In this document: positions 8,715-20,380 of the stretch, piece after piece
Position numbering within the stretch: position 1 is the stretch's first letter
Layout of the letters: every line of letters starts with the position of its first letter
Assembly: GCA_027624735.1 (NCBI GenBank)
Contig: JAQBTY010000004.1
Location: forward strand, 1-36,952
Origin: Pseudomonadota bacterium
GTDB taxonomy: Bacteria; Pseudomonadota; Alphaproteobacteria; MPNO01; UBA2964
DNA: 36,952 nt
Direction: 5' to 3'
Program-made: the position numbers and the translations under genes
Notes under the pieces: model-generated
What the model was told of the DNA's origin: nothing
Seen by the model: the letters and a program-made list of their open reading frames with translations, nothing else
Databases searched by the model: none

Positions 8715-9884
8715 TTGCCAAAGGGCAGCTATCTATTCACGAGTGAATCCGTTTCCGAAGGCCACCCCGACAAGGTGAGCGACCGCATTTCCGATGCTGT
8801 TCTGGATGCCTATTTGACGGCTGACCCGCTGTCCCGAGTGGCCTGTGAGACCTTATGTACGACGAACAGAGTTGTCTTGGCGGGCGAAGTAAGGGGTCCG
8901 GATTCGGTGACCTTCAAACATCTCGAAGAAAGCGCGCGCCAATGCATCAAAGACATTGGATACGAGCAGGACGGGTTTCATTGGAAAAATGCGGTTGTCG
9001 ATATTTTCCTTCATCAACAATCGGGCGATATCGCGAAAGGAGTCGATGCGTCAGGAAATAAAGATGAAGGGGCCGGTGACCAGGGAATAATGTTCGGTTA
9101 CGCCTGTACCGAGACAGACGTGCTTATGCCGGCGCCCATTCATTTTTCCCATGCTATCCTGCGGTCGCTTGCCGATGCCCGTCATTCCGGGGCTGAACCT
9201 GGGCTCGGCCCGGATTCGAAAAGCCAGGTCACCCTCCTTTATGAAAACAACAGACCTGTTAAGGCCACGTCCGTTGTGGTCTCGACCCAGCATTCCGAAG
9301 ATTTGTCGCAGGATCAGGTCCGTGAAATCGTGCGCCCCCATGTCGTGAACGTTCTGCCCGATGGCTGGATGTGCGACGAAGATGAATTCTATGTAAATCC
9401 CACCGGCCGGTTCGTGGTAGGAGGACCGGATGGTGATTGCGGCCTTACCGGCCGTAAAATTATTGTTGATACCTATGGCGGGGCGGCGCCGCACGGCGGG
9501 GGAGCCTTTTCAGGCAAGGACCCGTCCAAAGTTGACCGGTCGGCCGCTTACGCCGCCCGGTATGTCGCGAAAAACGTGGTTGCGGCGGGGCTCGCCGAAC
9601 GTTGTGTCATTCAGCTCGCCTATGCCATCGGTGTGGCAAAACCGCTTTCGGTCTATGTTGATACTTACGGTACCGGCCGTGTGGATGAGGATCGCCTGTC
9701 GGCGGTTCTACAGGAAATGGTCGATTTGTCGCCGCGCGGTATTCGGGAACGGCTGAAGCTCAGCCGGCCGATTTATGCCCGGACGTCGGCTTACGGTCAT
9801 TTCGGCAGAGAGCCTGATCCCGATGGCGGTTTCTCCTGGGAGCGGACGGATCTCGTGGATAGCCTGAAAAGCGCTTTTGCCTGA
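8715..9884 (+). CDS. metK: S-adenosylmethionine synthase
   Basis: [76 protein letters not shown] start with GGAGG upstream. Confidence 0.97.
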   Translation: MPKGSYLFTSESVSEGHPDKVSDRISDAVLDAYLTADPLSRVACETLCTTNRVVLAGEVRGPDSVTFKHLEESARQCIKDIGYEQDGFHWKNAVVDIFLHQQSGDIAKGVDASGNKDEGAGDQGIMFGYACTETDVLMPAPIHFSHAILRSLADARHSGAEPGLGPDSKSQVTLLYENNRPVKATSVVVSTQHSEDLSQDQVREIVRPHVVNVLPDGWMCDEDEFYVNPTGRFVVGGPDGDCGLTGRKIIVDTYGGAAPHGGGAFSGKDPSKVDRSAAYAARYVAKNVVAAGLAERCVIQLAYAIGVAKPLSVYVDTYGTGRVDEDRLSAVLQEMVDLSPRGIRERLKLSRPIYARTSAYGHFGREPDPDGGFSWERTDLVDSLKSAFA

Positions 9885-9915
9885 ATTTGCAGTTCTCCCG
9901 CCGCGCCGGTGGCAC

Positions 9916-10671
9916 ATGACCGAAGTAGATCCGGCCCTGGAAATACCGGCCCTGGAAATAAGTGACGATAGCCAAGAGGACATCCAGCGTGTTCTTTACG
10001 GCCGGCGGGTGGGACGTCCGCTGCGGCTGCAACGTCAGGCGCTGGTGGACAATCTTCTCCCTTCGATTGAGATCGTTCAGCCCGCTTCCGGTGAGCCTGT
10101 CTCGCCCGCGCGGCAATTTCGCACCCCGTATGAAGCCTGTTGGCTCGAGATCGGATTTGGTGCCGGCGAACATTTGGCGTGGCAAGCACGCGCGAACCCC
10201 GGCATTGGCATCATCGGTTGTGAGCCCTACCTAAATGGCGTCGCGCGCCTGCTGTCCGTTATTGACGACAGCAATCTTTCCAACATTCGAATATTCCGTG
10301 ACGATGCCAGATTTCTTCTCGCCAGGCTCCCTGATGCGAGCATCTCGCGGATATTTATCCTGTTTCCCGACCCATGGCCCAAAACCCGTCACCATAAGCG
10401 GCGGGTTGTCGGCCCGTCGGTTGTGCCAGATCTTGCGCGGATTCTTTGCGATGGGGCTGAATTGCGAATAGCGACCGATGATCCCGGATATAAGGGATGG
10501 ATACTTCAGCATGTCTTGGCAGCGGGTAATTTTGATTGGCTCGCCCGTCGCCCGTCAGACTGGCGGCAGCGGCCAGACGACTGGCCCCCCACCCGCTATG
10601 AACAAAAGGCAAAAAGCGCCGGCCGTCGTGGCGCCTTCTTTCGGTTTGCGCGGCGGGCCAGAGTCGTCTGA
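9916..10671 (+). CDS. trmB: tRNA (guanine-N7-)-methyltransferase
   Basis: LEIGFGAGEHL, IGCEPYLNGVARLL, ILFPDPWPKTRHHKRRVV, ATDDPGYKGWI, DWPPTRYEQKA. Confidence 0.95.
   Translation: MTEVDPALEIPALEISDDSQEDIQRVLYGRRVGRPLRLQRQALVDNLLPSIEIVQPASGEPVSPARQFRTPYEACWLEIGFGAGEHLAWQARANPGIGIIGCEPYLNGVARLLSVIDDSNLSNIRIFRDDARFLLARLPDASISRIFILFPDPWPKTRHHKRRVVGPSVVPDLARILCDGAELRIATDDPGYKGWILQHVLAAGNFDWLARRPSDWRQRPDDWPPTRYEQKAKSAGRRGAFFRFARRARVV
9931..9960 (+). repeat. 15-nt perfect tandem duplication in trmB (PALEI PALEI)
   Basis: ccggccctggaaata twice in tandem. Confidence 0.97.
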
Positions 10672-10685
10672 AGAATGGATAGCGC

Positions 10686-10715
10686 TTGCAGCGCAGCTAT
10701 AAATTACGATATAAA
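10686..10715 (+). promoter_or_regulatory. Candidate promoter for rimP-nusA-infB
   Basis: TTGCAG (10686-10691), then TATAAA (10710-10715), 18-nt spacing. Confidence 0.4.
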
Positions 10716-10735
10716 CAACGTAAATACATTCCTGT

Positions 10736-10763
10736 CTGATCGTATTTAATCGATCAGTTTTTT
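10736..10763 (+). terminator. Hairpin plus T-tract, first of two in the trmB-rimP gap
   Basis: CTGATCG-TATTTAAT-CGATCAG-TTTTTT. Confidence 0.75.
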
Positions 10764-10767
10764 CGGG

Positions 10768-10792
10768 AGTGGGCCATTGGCCCACTTTTTTT
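10768..10792 (+). terminator. Hairpin plus T-tract at the rimP leader position
   Basis: AGTGGGCC-ATT-GGCCCACT then T-tract; position and GTGGGC/GCCCAC stem resemble the proteobacterial rimP leader. Confidence 0.8.
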
Positions 10793-10834
10793 ATTAACCA
10801 GTGTAGTGCGTACGTTGTCCCAAAGACGCCATGG

Positions 10835-11359
10835 GTGACAGTGGTAATCGGAGATAAGGCCGCTTTTATCGAAAACTTGATTGAACCCTCGATAGCCGCG
10901 ATGGGCTTTGATCTTGTCCGCGTGCAATTCCTGGGCAGTGGCGGCAAAACGTTGCAGGTAATGGTTGAGCGGCAGGATAGACGGCCGATCACCGTTGATC
11001 ATTGCGCGGAAGTTAGCCGATTGATTTCTACGCTTCTGGAGGTGGATGACCCTGTCTCTAGTGCCTATGTTCTTGAGGTAAGTTCGCCGGGAATAGACCG
11101 GCCGTTGGTGCGAATTGAAGATTATTCTCGGTTCCTGGGCTTTGAGGCGCGGATCGAAACCGGTAGTTTGATTGATGGGCGCCGCCGTTTCAGCGGACGC
11201 ATAAAGGGCGTGGATGGTGACTTGGTACAGCTCGATTGCATCGGCAATAGGGCGGATATCCCATTTCAGGAGATACTGAAGGCGTCTTTGGTTGTGACTG
11301 ACGACTTGATAGAAGCGGCGCAGCGCGAAGCGCAAGCTGCCGCTCAATCCAACTCGTAG
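10835..11359 (+). CDS. rimP: Ribosome maturation factor RimP
   Basis: IENLIEPSIAAMGFDLVRVQFLGSGGKTLQVMVER, VSRLISTLLEVDDPVSSAYVLEVSSPGIDRPL; GTG start chosen downstream of the leader hairpin. Confidence 0.92.
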   Translation: MTVVIGDKAAFIENLIEPSIAAMGFDLVRVQFLGSGGKTLQVMVERQDRRPITVDHCAEVSRLISTLLEVDDPVSSAYVLEVSSPGIDRPLVRIEDYSRFLGFEARIETGSLIDGRRRFSGRIKGVDGDLVQLDCIGNRADIPFQEILKASLVVTDDLIEAAQREAQAAAQSNS

Positions 11360-11367
11360 AGGGAAAA

Positions 11368-12951
11368 ATGGATAGCGAAACAATTGTTGGTGCCGGCTAT
11401 GACCGTGGTGAGCTTTTGCAGGTTGCCGAGGCGGTTGCCCGCGATAAGGGCATCGAAGCCGAAGAAGTCCTGGACGCGATGGAGCAGGCTATACAAAAAG
11501 CCGCGCGGTCGAAATATGGTCATGAAAACGATGTTCGGGCCGTAATCGATCGGAAGAGCGGGGAAATTCACCTGGCCCGTTATCTCGAAGTCGCGGACCC
11601 GGTGGAAAATGACGCGACGCAGATTCGGATTTCCGAGGCGAAGCGCCTGAACCCCGAGGCAGAGGTTGGCGATTTTTTGACCGAAGCCCTGCCACCCGTC
11701 GATTTCGGCCGTATCGCCGCGCAGACCGCCAAACAGGTTATCGTTCAAAAGGTCCGCGAAGCCGAACGCGCGCGTCAATATAATGAATATAAGGACCGGG
11801 TAGCCGAGATCGTGAATGGTATTGTCAAGCGGGTGGAGTTTGGCAATGTCACAGTCGATTTGGGGCGGGCCGAAGCAGTTCTGCGGCGCGACGAGATTAT
11901 TCCGCGCGAAACCTTCAGGCCGGGCGATCGCGTGCGCGCCTATATCTACGACGTTCGGCAGGAATTGCGCGGACCGCAAATATTCCTGTCGCGGACGCAT
12001 CCTCAATTCATGGCCAAACTGTTTGCTCAGGAAGTGCCGGAAATTTATGACGGCATAATCGAAATAAAATCGGTTGCCCGTGACCCGGGCAGTAGAGCGA
12101 AGATTGCGGTGATTTCCAACGATTCAAGCATCGATCCGGTCGGCGCCTGCGTGGGTATGAGAGGTAGTCGTGTGCAGGCTGTCGTCGGCGAATTGCAGGG
12201 AGAAAAGATCGATATTATTCAGTGGTCGCCCGATCCCGCGACATTTATCGTCAACGGGTTGGCGCCGGCGGAAGTTGCCAAAGTCGTCCTGGATGAAGAT
12301 GCGCATCGGATTGACGTGGTGGTCCCAGACGAGCAACTAAGTCTGGCCATCGGCCGGCGCGGTCAAAATGTGCGGCTCGCGTCTCAGCTGACCGGCTGGG
12401 ATATTGTCATTATGACAGAAGAGGAAGAATCCAACCGCCGGCAGGAAGAATTTCAGGTTCGCTCCCAGATGTTCATGGACGCCCTCGAAGTCGACGATGT
12501 CTTGTCCCATCTTCTGGTCGCCGAGGGGTTCTCGTCGGTTGAAGAAGTTGCTTACGTTCCGGTCGAGGATCTAATCGACATCGAAGGCTTTGACGAAGAA
12601 TTAGCCGCGGAACTGCGAAATCGCGCCCTTACCTATCTGTCCGAACTGGAGGAAGAAAATAACCGCCGCTTGCAGGAACTTGGCATGTCCGAGGAGCTGA
12701 CGCAGCTGACTGGTCTGACCAGCGCCATGCTGGTGGTTTTGGGAAATGCCGGGATCAAGGAGCTCGATGATTTGGCTGATCTGGCCGCTGATGAGCTGAC
12801 CAATAAAGATGATGGTGTGCTGCGGGACTTTGGCCTTTCTGAAGACGAAGCCAATGCCTTGATCATGGCGGCGCGGGCGCATTGGTTCGATGACGAGCCT
12901 GACACCGCCATTGGCGAACCGGCTCCCGAAGAGCCGGCCGCAGGGGCCTAG
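11368..12951 (+). CDS. nusA: Transcription termination/antitermination protein NusA
   Basis: S1 and KH domains: DPVGACVGMRGSRVQAVVGELQGEKIDIIQWSPDP; acidic C-terminal repeats. Confidence 0.97.
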   Translation: MDSETIVGAGYDRGELLQVAEAVARDKGIEAEEVLDAMEQAIQKAARSKYGHENDVRAVIDRKSGEIHLARYLEVADPVENDATQIRISEAKRLNPEAEVGDFLTEALPPVDFGRIAAQTAKQVIVQKVREAERARQYNEYKDRVAEIVNGIVKRVEFGNVTVDLGRAEAVLRRDEIIPRETFRPGDRVRAYIYDVRQELRGPQIFLSRTHPQFMAKLFAQEVPEIYDGIIEIKSVARDPGSRAKIAVISNDSSIDPVGACVGMRGSRVQAVVGELQGEKIDIIQWSPDPATFIVNGLAPAEVAKVVLDEDAHRIDVVVPDEQLSLAIGRRGQNVRLASQLTGWDIVIMTEEEESNRRQEEFQVRSQMFMDALEVDDVLSHLLVAEGFSSVEEVAYVPVEDLIDIEGFDEELAAELRNRALTYLSELEEENNRRLQELGMSEELTQLTGLTSAMLVVLGNAGIKELDDLADLAADELTNKDDGVLRDFGLSEDEANALIMAARAHWFDDEPDTAIGEPAPEEPAAGA

Positions 12952-12981
12952 TCAGGTGCAGGGCCCGGGGTATTTGCCGCA

Positions 12982-13620
12982 ATGTTGTCAACTGAAACCG
13001 CCGCATCGCCAAAATCGCTTCGATCGAGACGCGAAGAGCCAACGCGTCAACGGCGTTGTCTGGTTGGTCGCGACGCGTTTCCTGTTGATAAGCTGATTCG
13101 TTTCGTCGTCGATCCCGGTCATGCTATCGTCCCTGATATAGAGGGCCGCCTGCCTGGCCGTGGTCTATGGTTACAGGCGCGGCGGGAAACCGTTGAAGCG
13201 GCTTGCAATGGGAAGTACTTCTCGAAAGCGGTGCGGGCGCCGGTGCATGTAGAAGCCGGGTTGGCGGATCAAGTCGAAGGCTTGCTGTCGCGGCGGTGTC
13301 TCAACATTCTTGGACTTGCCAGACGATCGTCCGATGCGGTGGCGGGATTTGAGAAAGTCAAAGCCTTGTTAAAAAGTCGGAAATCCGCGGTGTTGTTTAT
13401 CGCTAGTGACGGCGGAAATGATGGGCGCAGGAAAATGCTTTCAGTTGGTGGGAGCGTGGTTGTTATCGATTTGTTTTCCAGCACGGAACTGGGCCAGATA
13501 TTCGGGCGTGAAAAGACAGTGTTTGCCGCTGTCGTCGCGGGCGGCCTGGCAACCATGTTAGTGCGAGAAACGAGCCGACTTAAGGGATTCCGCTCCGCCG
13601 GTGCGGTAGGAGAGTTGTGA
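12982..13620 (+). CDS. YlxR-like (DUF448) plus L7Ae-like RNA-binding protein
   Basis: [37 protein letters not shown]; located between nusA and infB. Confidence 0.88.
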   Translation: MLSTETAASPKSLRSRREEPTRQRRCLVGRDAFPVDKLIRFVVDPGHAIVPDIEGRLPGRGLWLQARRETVEAACNGKYFSKAVRAPVHVEAGLADQVEGLLSRRCLNILGLARRSSDAVAGFEKVKALLKSRKSAVLFIASDGGNDGRRKMLSVGGSVVVIDLFSSTELGQIFGREKTVFAAVVAGGLATMLVRETSRLKGFRSAGAVGEL

Positions 13621-13624
13621 GATT

Positions 13625-16282
13625 ATGACAGACCAGACAGAACAGACAGAACAAAGCAGAGATGAATCGGGCGACGGCAAAAAGTTGCTAAAGGCGCGCC
13701 CGGGCCGTCTGGAACTCAAAAAAACAGTTAATGCCGGCCAGGTACGCCAAAGCTTTTCGCACGGCCGGACCAAATCCGTTGCCGTCGAGGTCCGTCGCAA
13801 GCGTACCTTTACCCAAGGTGTCAGCGGCGACATGCAGGAGGTGAAGAAGGCAAGCGCGGTGGCGGCGGAGGCTGCGTTATCTAAACAGGTAAAACCGGCG
13901 GCGCCTGCTGTACAAGCTGATAAGGCCTACTCACGACGCCCCGCGGTTCTGCGGACGCTGACTGAAGAGGAAGCAGCGGCCCGCGCCCGCGCCTTGCAAG
14001 ACGCCCGGGCCTCCGACCCGTCTGGTCCCAGTATTCTGGATCAGGCGGTAGAGGGCGCTGAGGCGCGCCGCGCGGCCGTGCGTGAAGATGAGCAGGTGCG
14101 CGAAGAAGAAGAGCGCCGCCGTGAAGAGGAGCGCCGCCGTGAGGAAGAAGAGCGGCGTCACCGAGAAGACGAAGCAGCGGCTCGGCGGGCGGCTGAACAG
14201 GCCGATCGCCTGGATGAGCGCACCGCCACGAAAAGCGCGCTGGAAGAGCCTGCGGCGCCAGGCGAAATCACTCGGGCCGTCCCAAGTGTCCCGGTCGGCC
14301 CCCTTGGCGCCGCCGCTGTTTCAGAAGATGGCGATGACCGCAAACCAGGTCGCGCGGACGTGCGGCGGCCAAGTCCTCGGCGCGGAGAACCGCGCCGTCG
14401 AAGTGGAAAATTGACGATTGCCCAGGCGCTCAATCAGGAAGAGCGGACGCGCAGCCTTGCGTCGGTTCGCCGTGCCCGTGAACGCGAACGTCGCAGTCAT
14501 CAGACGCCGGCCGAAGCCTTAAAAATCATTCGGGACGTCGTGGTTCCCGAAACAATTACCGTCCAAGAGCTGGCCAACCGAATGGCCGAACGCGGTGTTG
14601 ATGTTACTCGATCCTTGATGAAGCTCGGCGTCATGGTAACGCTGCAGCAAACCATCGATGCTGACACGGCGGAACTCGTCGTTGCCGAGTTTGGCCATAA
14701 TATTAGGCGCGTCAGTGAAGCGGACGTCGAAATTGGTCTTAAAGGCGAAGATGACGCTGAGGAAAACCTGGTGCCCCGCCCGCCGGTCGTTACCGTCATG
14801 GGCCATGTGGATCATGGTAAAACCTCATTGCTTGATGCCCTTCGGTCAACCAATGTCGTGGGCGGTGAAGCAGGTGGAATCACGCAGCATATCGGCGCCT
14901 ATCAGGTTGTAAGTGCCGCGGGCAACAAAATTACCTTTATCGATACGCCCGGCCATGCGGCCTTCACGGCCATGCGTGCGCGTGGCGCCAATGTGACGGA
15001 TCTCGTGATCCTGGTCGTTGCGGCCGATGACGGCATCATGCCGCAGACGGTTGAGGCAATCCACCATGCCAAAGCGGCTGGCGTACCGATGATCGTGGCG
15101 ATTAACAAGATCGACAAGCCCGATGCGGATCCCACCCGTGTCCGAAACGAGCTTCTGCAGCATGAAATTGTTCTCGAGGAATTGGGGGGCGACGTTCTGT
15201 CGGTTGAAGTTTCCGCGACTGAGAAAATCAACCTCGAAAAGCTCGAGGAAATGATCAGTCTTCAGGCGGAAATTCTGGAACTTCGGGCGAATCCGTCGCG
15301 GGCGGCGGAAGGTGTCGTCATCGAAGCCAATCTTGAAAGCGGGCGCGGCGCCGTCGCGACGATGCTGGTTCAGCGCGGAACGCTCAAAATGGGTGATATC
15401 GTGGTTGCCGGTAGCGAATGGGGCCGGGTCCGCGCCCTGTCTGATGACAAAGGCAACAAAGTGTTGGAGGCCGGCCCGTCGGTTCCGGTTGAGGTCATGG
15501 GATTGAGCAACGCGCCCTCGGCTGGTGATGAGTTTGCTGTCGTTGAAAGCGAAGCACGGGCCCGCGAAGTCGCCAATTTTCGCGGGCGCCGCATGCGCGC
15601 ACAAAAATCTGCCGCTCAGCCTCGTGGCTCGCTTGAACAGATCTTTTCACAGATCGAAGCCGGCGAGGCAAAGGAGCTGCCGATCCTTATCAAGGCGGAT
15701 ACCAACGGGTCCGCTGAAGCGATCATCACGAGCCTGGAAAAAATGGGTACGGACGAGGTAAAGGTCCGGGTTCTTCATTCCGGCGTCGGGGGCATCAACG
15801 AATCAGATGTTGGTCTGGCGCAGGCGTCGAATGCTTTTATCGTCGGATTTAATGTTCGCGCCAACGCTCAGGCGAGAGAATTGGCGCAGCGGGAAAATAT
15901 CGACATTCGATATTATTCGATTATTTACAATCTCACCGACGATGTGAAGGATATGCTCAGCGGCATGCTGGCTCCTGAAAGGCGGGAAACTTTCCTCGGC
16001 AACGCCGAAGTGCTTGAAGTCTTCAATATCGGTAAAATGGGCAAGGTTGCCGGTTGTCGCGTATCGGAGGGTATCGTAAGGCGAGGTTCTTCCGTGAGAT
16101 TGCTGCGCGACAGTATCGTGATCCATGAGGGCAAGCTATCGACACTCAAGCGTTTCAAGGATGACGCCAGTGAAGTTCGCGACGGCATGGAATGCGGTAT
16201 GTCCTTTGAAAATTACCAGGATATCAAGAACGGTGACGTCATCGAATGCTTTGACGTAGAGCAGATCACCCGTTCGCTCTGA
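13625..16282 (+). CDS. infB: Translation initiation factor IF-2
   Basis: [48 protein letters not shown]. Confidence 0.98.
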   Translation: MTDQTEQTEQSRDESGDGKKLLKARPGRLELKKTVNAGQVRQSFSHGRTKSVAVEVRRKRTFTQGVSGDMQEVKKASAVAAEAALSKQVKPAAPAVQADKAYSRRPAVLRTLTEEEAAARARALQDARASDPSGPSILDQAVEGAEARRAAVREDEQVREEEERRREEERRREEEERRHREDEAAARRAAEQADRLDERTATKSALEEPAAPGEITRAVPSVPVGPLGAAAVSEDGDDRKPGRADVRRPSPRRGEPRRRSGKLTIAQALNQEERTRSLASVRRARERERRSHQTPAEALKIIRDVVVPETITVQELANRMAERGVDVTRSLMKLGVMVTLQQTIDADTAELVVAEFGHNIRRVSEADVEIGLKGEDDAEENLVPRPPVVTVMGHVDHGKTSLLDALRSTNVVGGEAGGITQHIGAYQVVSAAGNKITFIDTPGHAAFTAMRARGANVTDLVILVVAADDGIMPQTVEAIHHAKAAGVPMIVAINKIDKPDADPTRVRNELLQHEIVLEELGGDVLSVEVSATEKINLEKLEEMISLQAEILELRANPSRAAEGVVIEANLESGRGAVATMLVQRGTLKMGDIVVAGSEWGRVRALSDDKGNKVLEAGPSVPVEVMGLSNAPSAGDEFAVVESEARAREVANFRGRRMRAQKSAAQPRGSLEQIFSQIEAGEAKELPILIKADTNGSAEAIITSLEKMGTDEVKVRVLHSGVGGINESDVGLAQASNAFIVGFNVRANAQARELAQRENIDIRYYSIIYNLTDDVKDMLSGMLAPERRETFLGNAEVLEVFNIGKMGKVAGCRVSEGIVRRGSSVRLLRDSIVIHEGKLSTLKRFKDDASEVRDGMECGMSFENYQDIKNGDVIECFDVEQITRSL
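13634..13651 (+). repeat. 9-nt tandem duplication at the infB start (QTE QTE)
   Basis: cagacagaa at 13634-13642 and 13643-13651. Confidence 0.95.
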
Positions 16283-16331
16283 TGCGGGACCTGACCATGC
16301 GCTGTGGCCGGGCCAGCTAACGAACCTGGAT

Positions 16332-16793
16332 ATGGCAAAACGAAGAACGCAATCCCCCCGAAGCGGGTCTCTCCGCACGCAGCGGCAACTTCGCGTCGGG
16401 GAATTGCTGCGCCATATTCTGGTGGAAATTCTTGGGCGAGGCGAATTGCGTGACCCTGATCTTGTGGGCGCGTCGGTCACGGTAACGGAAGTGCGGGTTA
16501 GTCCCGATTTGCGGAACGCCGCTGTTTTTGTGATGCCGCTCGGGGGTAACCGGACGGAAGAAGTTGTGGTGGCGCTTAGCCGTGCCACGCCGTATCTGCG
16601 CCGGATGATCGGTCAGTCGGTTACCATGAAATACAATCCTGCACTTAGCTTTATGGCTGATAAGGCCTTTGACGAAGGCTCCAAGATCGAGACCATTCTG
16701 AGTTCGCCGACAGTATCGCGCGACCTGCGGCCGTCGAATGACGATTATCCGGATCGTGAGGATCAAGACGAGAGCCCGCGAAATGGGGCGTAG
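16332..16793 (+). CDS. rbfA: 30S ribosome-binding factor RbfA
   Basis: QRQLRVGELLRHILVEIL, VTVTEVRVSPDLRNAAVFVMPLGG, LRRMIGQSVTMKYNPALSFMAD. Confidence 0.94.
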   Translation: MAKRRTQSPRSGSLRTQRQLRVGELLRHILVEILGRGELRDPDLVGASVTVTEVRVSPDLRNAAVFVMPLGGNRTEEVVVALSRATPYLRRMIGQSVTMKYNPALSFMADKAFDEGSKIETILSSPTVSRDLRPSNDDYPDREDQDESPRNGA

Positions 16794-17715
16794 AAAAAAG
16801 GGCCAGCCCATTCACGGCTGGCTAATTATAGACAAACCGGCAGGCAAAACATCTTCGCAAGTGGTGTCTAACGTCAAACGGATACTCGATGCTCAAAAAG
16901 CTGGCCATGGCGGGACACTGGATCCTCTGGCGACCGGAATTTTGCCAATCGCTCTTGGCGAGGCGACAAAAACTGTCTCCTATGTCATGGACGGCGCGAA
17001 ACGATACCGCTTTGCGATTGCCTGGGGGGAAGCGCGGGATACTGATGATTCGGAAGGCGTGGTTACGCAAACAAGTGCGGTTCGGCCATCCGAGGCGGAT
17101 ATTCGCGCCGTCCTTCCTGACTTTACCGGTGTGATCGATCAGGTCCCGCCCGACTATTCGGCCATTAAAATTAACGGCAATCGCGCCTATGCTCTCGCGC
17201 GCGCGGGCGAGACAGTCATTATTTCATCGCGACAGGTGCGCATCGATGGTATCGAATTGATAGACCTGCCGGACGAGGATCACGCGGTCTTCGAGGTGGC
17301 GTGCGGCAAGGGCACTTACATGCGCAGCCTGGCGCGTGATATCGCGTTGGCTCTTGGCGCCTTTGGGCACATTTCGTCGCTTCGGCGCCTTGCTGTCGGT
17401 CCATTCGACGAAACGGACGCGATTTCACTGGAATCTCTCGAATCACTGGTGCATAGTGCGCCACCTTCCACCTACCTGCGGGCGGTTGAAAGTGCGCTGG
17501 ACGACATCCCGGCGTTGCTTTTGAATGCGTCACAGGCGGATCACCTCAGGCATGGACGATCAGTTCGTGTCGAAGGGCCGGAAGGTCGCCCCTTTTTGGA
17601 CACAAGCTGTTTGGATGAAGGGGGCGTGTTGCGCGCCATGGCCGACGGTCGGCTTGTGGCGCTGGCCCGTCTGGTACAGGGAGAAATCCGGCCGGTACGG
17701 GTGCTCAACGTCTAG
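16783..17715 (+). CDS. truB: tRNA pseudouridine(55) synthase
   Basis: [61 protein letters not shown]. Confidence 0.96.
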   Translation: MGRRKKGQPIHGWLIIDKPAGKTSSQVVSNVKRILDAQKAGHGGTLDPLATGILPIALGEATKTVSYVMDGAKRYRFAIAWGEARDTDDSEGVVTQTSAVRPSEADIRAVLPDFTGVIDQVPPDYSAIKINGNRAYALARAGETVIISSRQVRIDGIELIDLPDEDHAVFEVACGKGTYMRSLARDIALALGAFGHISSLRRLAVGPFDETDAISLESLESLVHSAPPSTYLRAVESALDDIPALLLNASQADHLRHGRSVRVEGPEGRPFLDTSCLDEGGVLRAMADGRLVALARLVQGEIRPVRVLNV

Positions 17716-17731
17716 ATTTAAGGAGAATACG

Positions 17732-18001
17732 ATGTCGATCACGCAAGAGCGCAAAGCGGAGCTCATCAAAGAGTTCGGCCGGGCGGACGGCGACACCGGG
17801 TCGCCCGAGGTGCAAATTTCAATTCTGACCGAAAGAATTCGTAACCTTACGGAACACCTCAAGGAACACAAGAAAGACTTTCATTCGCGTCGCGGCCTGC
17901 TGATCATGGTCGGCCAACGGCGTGGATTATTGGATTATCTCCGGCGCAAGAATCAGGTGCGCTATGAAGATTTGATCAAGACATTGGGGCTGCGGCGCTA
18001 A
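17732..18001 (+). CDS. rpsO: 30S ribosomal protein S15
   Basis: [63 protein letters not shown] upstream. Confidence 0.98.
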   Translation: MSITQERKAELIKEFGRADGDTGSPEVQISILTERIRNLTEHLKEHKKDFHSRRGLLIMVGQRRGLLDYLRRKNQVRYEDLIKTLGLRR

Positions 18002-18054
18002 ATTTTGTGCGGCAACCTTCTCGGGCCCGTGGCATATGCCGCGGCGGATTGTGG

Positions 18055-18073
18055 CCGCCACATGTGGTGGCGG
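18055..18073 (+). other. Hairpin in the rpsO-pnp spacer
   Basis: CCGCCAC-ATGTG-GTGGCGG, perfect 7-bp stem, no T-tract. Confidence 0.6.
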
Positions 18074-18224
18074 TTTGTATGCGGCTGGGCAGCAGGGGCT
18101 GTGATGGTCGCTTGCGCCGACTCGGACTATGCCTCCGATGGGCGTTGCGAAGCGGAGCGATAGGGCTGACGCTACACGGTCGACACGCATAGGGCGTGAC
18201 CGGCCAGGAAGGAAATATATAGGC

Positions 18225-20348
18225 ATGTTTACTGTACATCGAAAAGAAATTACCTGGGGCGGGCGCAAGCTCGTTATGGAAACCGGCAAGGTAGCGCGCC
18301 AAGCCGACGCCGCGGTTATGGTGACCTATGGAGATACCATGGTCTTGTGCACCGCGGTTGCGCAAAAAACACCCAAAGTCGGGATCGATTTTTTCCCGCT
18401 TACTGTCAATTATCAGGAAAAGACATTCGCCGCGGGGAAAATTCCCGGTGGCTTTTTCAAGCGCGAAGGCCGTCCTTCGGAAAAAGAGACGCTGACATCG
18501 CGCTTGATCGATCGGCCCATTCGCCCCCTATTTGCAAAAGGGTTCCAGAATGAAACACAGATCATCTGCACCGTATTGAGCCATGATCTGGAAAACGATC
18601 CCGATGTTGTCTCCCTGGTTGGAACTTCCGCCGCGCTGACCCTTTCCGGCATTCCGTTCCTGGGGCCTATCGGCGGCGCGCGGGTTGGTTATGTGGACAA
18701 TCAGTTTGTCCTCAATCCTACGCCCGAACAGCTCGAAAACTCACAGCTCGATATGATTGTGGCCGGCACGAACGACGCTGTCTTGATGGTCGAATCAGAG
18801 GCCGGTCAGCTCAGCGAAGAAACCATGTTAGGCGCGGTGATGTTCGCTCATAGAGAATTCCAGCCGGTGATTCAGGCCATTGTTGAGTTGGCGCAGGAAT
18901 GTGCCAAGGAGCCCTGGGATGTCCCAAAACCACCCGCAGAAAAAGAAGCGCTACGCGCGCGTCTGAAAACTGCCGCGGAAGACAATCTGCGCGAAGCCTA
19001 TCGGGAAACCGTCAAGCAGGCCCGTGTCGAAAAAGTGTCGGCTGCCAAGGCCGCCGCGATCGAAGCGCTGGAATTGACGGAAGAAGAGGCCAAGCTCATA
19101 GGTGGCCTTCTCAAGGATCTCGAAAAAAAGATTGTGCGCGGCAATATTCTGGAAACCGGCCTGCGTATCGATGGCCGTGACACCAAGACCGTCCGGCCGA
19201 TCGTTGCCGAGGTAGGCATCCTGCCGCGAGCGCACGGCAGCGCATTGTTTACACGCGGTGAAACCCAGGCTCTCGCGGTCGCTACCCTTGGGACCGGACA
19301 GGATGAGCAGATCATCGATGCGCTCGAGGGCGAATATCGAGAGAATTTCATGCTGCATTACAATTTTCCGCCCTATTCGGTCGGCGAAGCAAGTTTTCTT
19401 CGCTCGCCCGGTCGGCGTGAAATTGGTCATGGCAAGCTCGCCTGGCGGGCAATTCATGCGGTCATGCCGACAAAAGAGGCGTTTCCCTACACGATTCGCG
19501 TCGTGTCGGAGATCACCGAATCCAACGGCTCGTCCTCCATGGCGACCGTTTGCGGCACGTCGCTCGCTATGATGGATGCTGGTGTGCCCATCGAGCGGCC
19601 GGTAGCGGGTATCGCCATGGGGCTGATCAAGGAAGACAGCGGCTACGCCGTGTTGTCGGATATCCTGGGCGATGAAGACCATCTTGGCGACATGGATTTC
19701 AAGGTGGCAGGAACATCCACCGGTGTGACGTCGTTACAGATGGATATCAAGATCACCGGCATCACCGAGGAGATCATGAAAACCGCGTTGGCACAGGCGC
19801 GTGACGGCCGTATCCATATCCTTGGCGAAATGGCCAGGGCCATTGATTCGGCGCGTGACGACGTAAGTTCCAATGCGCCACGGATTACGACCATAAGTAT
19901 CCCCAAGGACAAGATCCGTGAAGTCATCGGTACGGGTGGCAAGGTCATCCGTGAAATATGCGAGGTGACCGGTGCCAAGATCGACATCGACGACGATGGA
20001 ACCATTAAGGTCGCGGCGGTGGACAGCGATGCCGGGCAAGCCGCCATTGACTGGATCCGGAATATCGTCGCCGAACCGGAAGTCGGCGTGATCTATACCG
20101 GTAAAGTGGTCAAAGTCGTTGATTTTGGCGCTTTTATTAATTTCCTTGGTGCCCGCGACGGCCTTTGCCACATCAGTGAATTGGCGCAGGAACGGGTCGG
20201 GAAGGTAACCGATGTCGTTAATGAAGGCGACACTGTCAAAGTAAAAGTGCTGGGCATCGACGACAGAGGAAAAGTGAAGTTGAGCCTGAAGGCCGTCAAT
20301 CAGGAGACTGGCGAGGAAATTGTGAAAGAGGCCGCTACGGCGGAATAA
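18225..20348 (+). CDS. pnp: Polyribonucleotide nucleotidyltransferase (PNPase)
   Basis: [40 protein letters not shown] and S1 domains at the C-terminus. Confidence 0.97.
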   Translation: MFTVHRKEITWGGRKLVMETGKVARQADAAVMVTYGDTMVLCTAVAQKTPKVGIDFFPLTVNYQEKTFAAGKIPGGFFKREGRPSEKETLTSRLIDRPIRPLFAKGFQNETQIICTVLSHDLENDPDVVSLVGTSAALTLSGIPFLGPIGGARVGYVDNQFVLNPTPEQLENSQLDMIVAGTNDAVLMVESEAGQLSEETMLGAVMFAHREFQPVIQAIVELAQECAKEPWDVPKPPAEKEALRARLKTAAEDNLREAYRETVKQARVEKVSAAKAAAIEALELTEEEAKLIGGLLKDLEKKIVRGNILETGLRIDGRDTKTVRPIVAEVGILPRAHGSALFTRGETQALAVATLGTGQDEQIIDALEGEYRENFMLHYNFPPYSVGEASFLRSPGRREIGHGKLAWRAIHAVMPTKEAFPYTIRVVSEITESNGSSSMATVCGTSLAMMDAGVPIERPVAGIAMGLIKEDSGYAVLSDILGDEDHLGDMDFKVAGTSTGVTSLQMDIKITGITEEIMKTALAQARDGRIHILGEMARAIDSARDDVSSNAPRITTISIPKDKIREVIGTGGKVIREICEVTGAKIDIDDDGTIKVAAVDSDAGQAAIDWIRNIVAEPEVGVIYTGKVVKVVDFGAFINFLGARDGLCHISELAQERVGKVTDVVNEGDTVKVKVLGIDDRGKVKLSLKAVNQETGEEIVKEAATAE

Positions 20349-20380
20349 GGCTCGGGGGCCTGATTTTATCAAGATAAAAG

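Noticed and set aside
14108-14160. Repeat-rich Glu/Arg segment of infB
   Set aside because: Low-complexity charged linkers are normal in the IF-2 N-terminal region.
14846-15604. 252-aa minus-strand ORF
   Set aside because: Antisense to the conserved GTPase region of infB; GC-rich codon-bias artefact.
16738-16793. rbfA-truB overlap
   Set aside because: Upstream ATG is an ORF-caller extension; truB most likely starts at 16783 with an ordinary short overlap.
18951-19682. 243-aa minus-strand ORF
   Set aside because: Antisense to pnp with no family signature.
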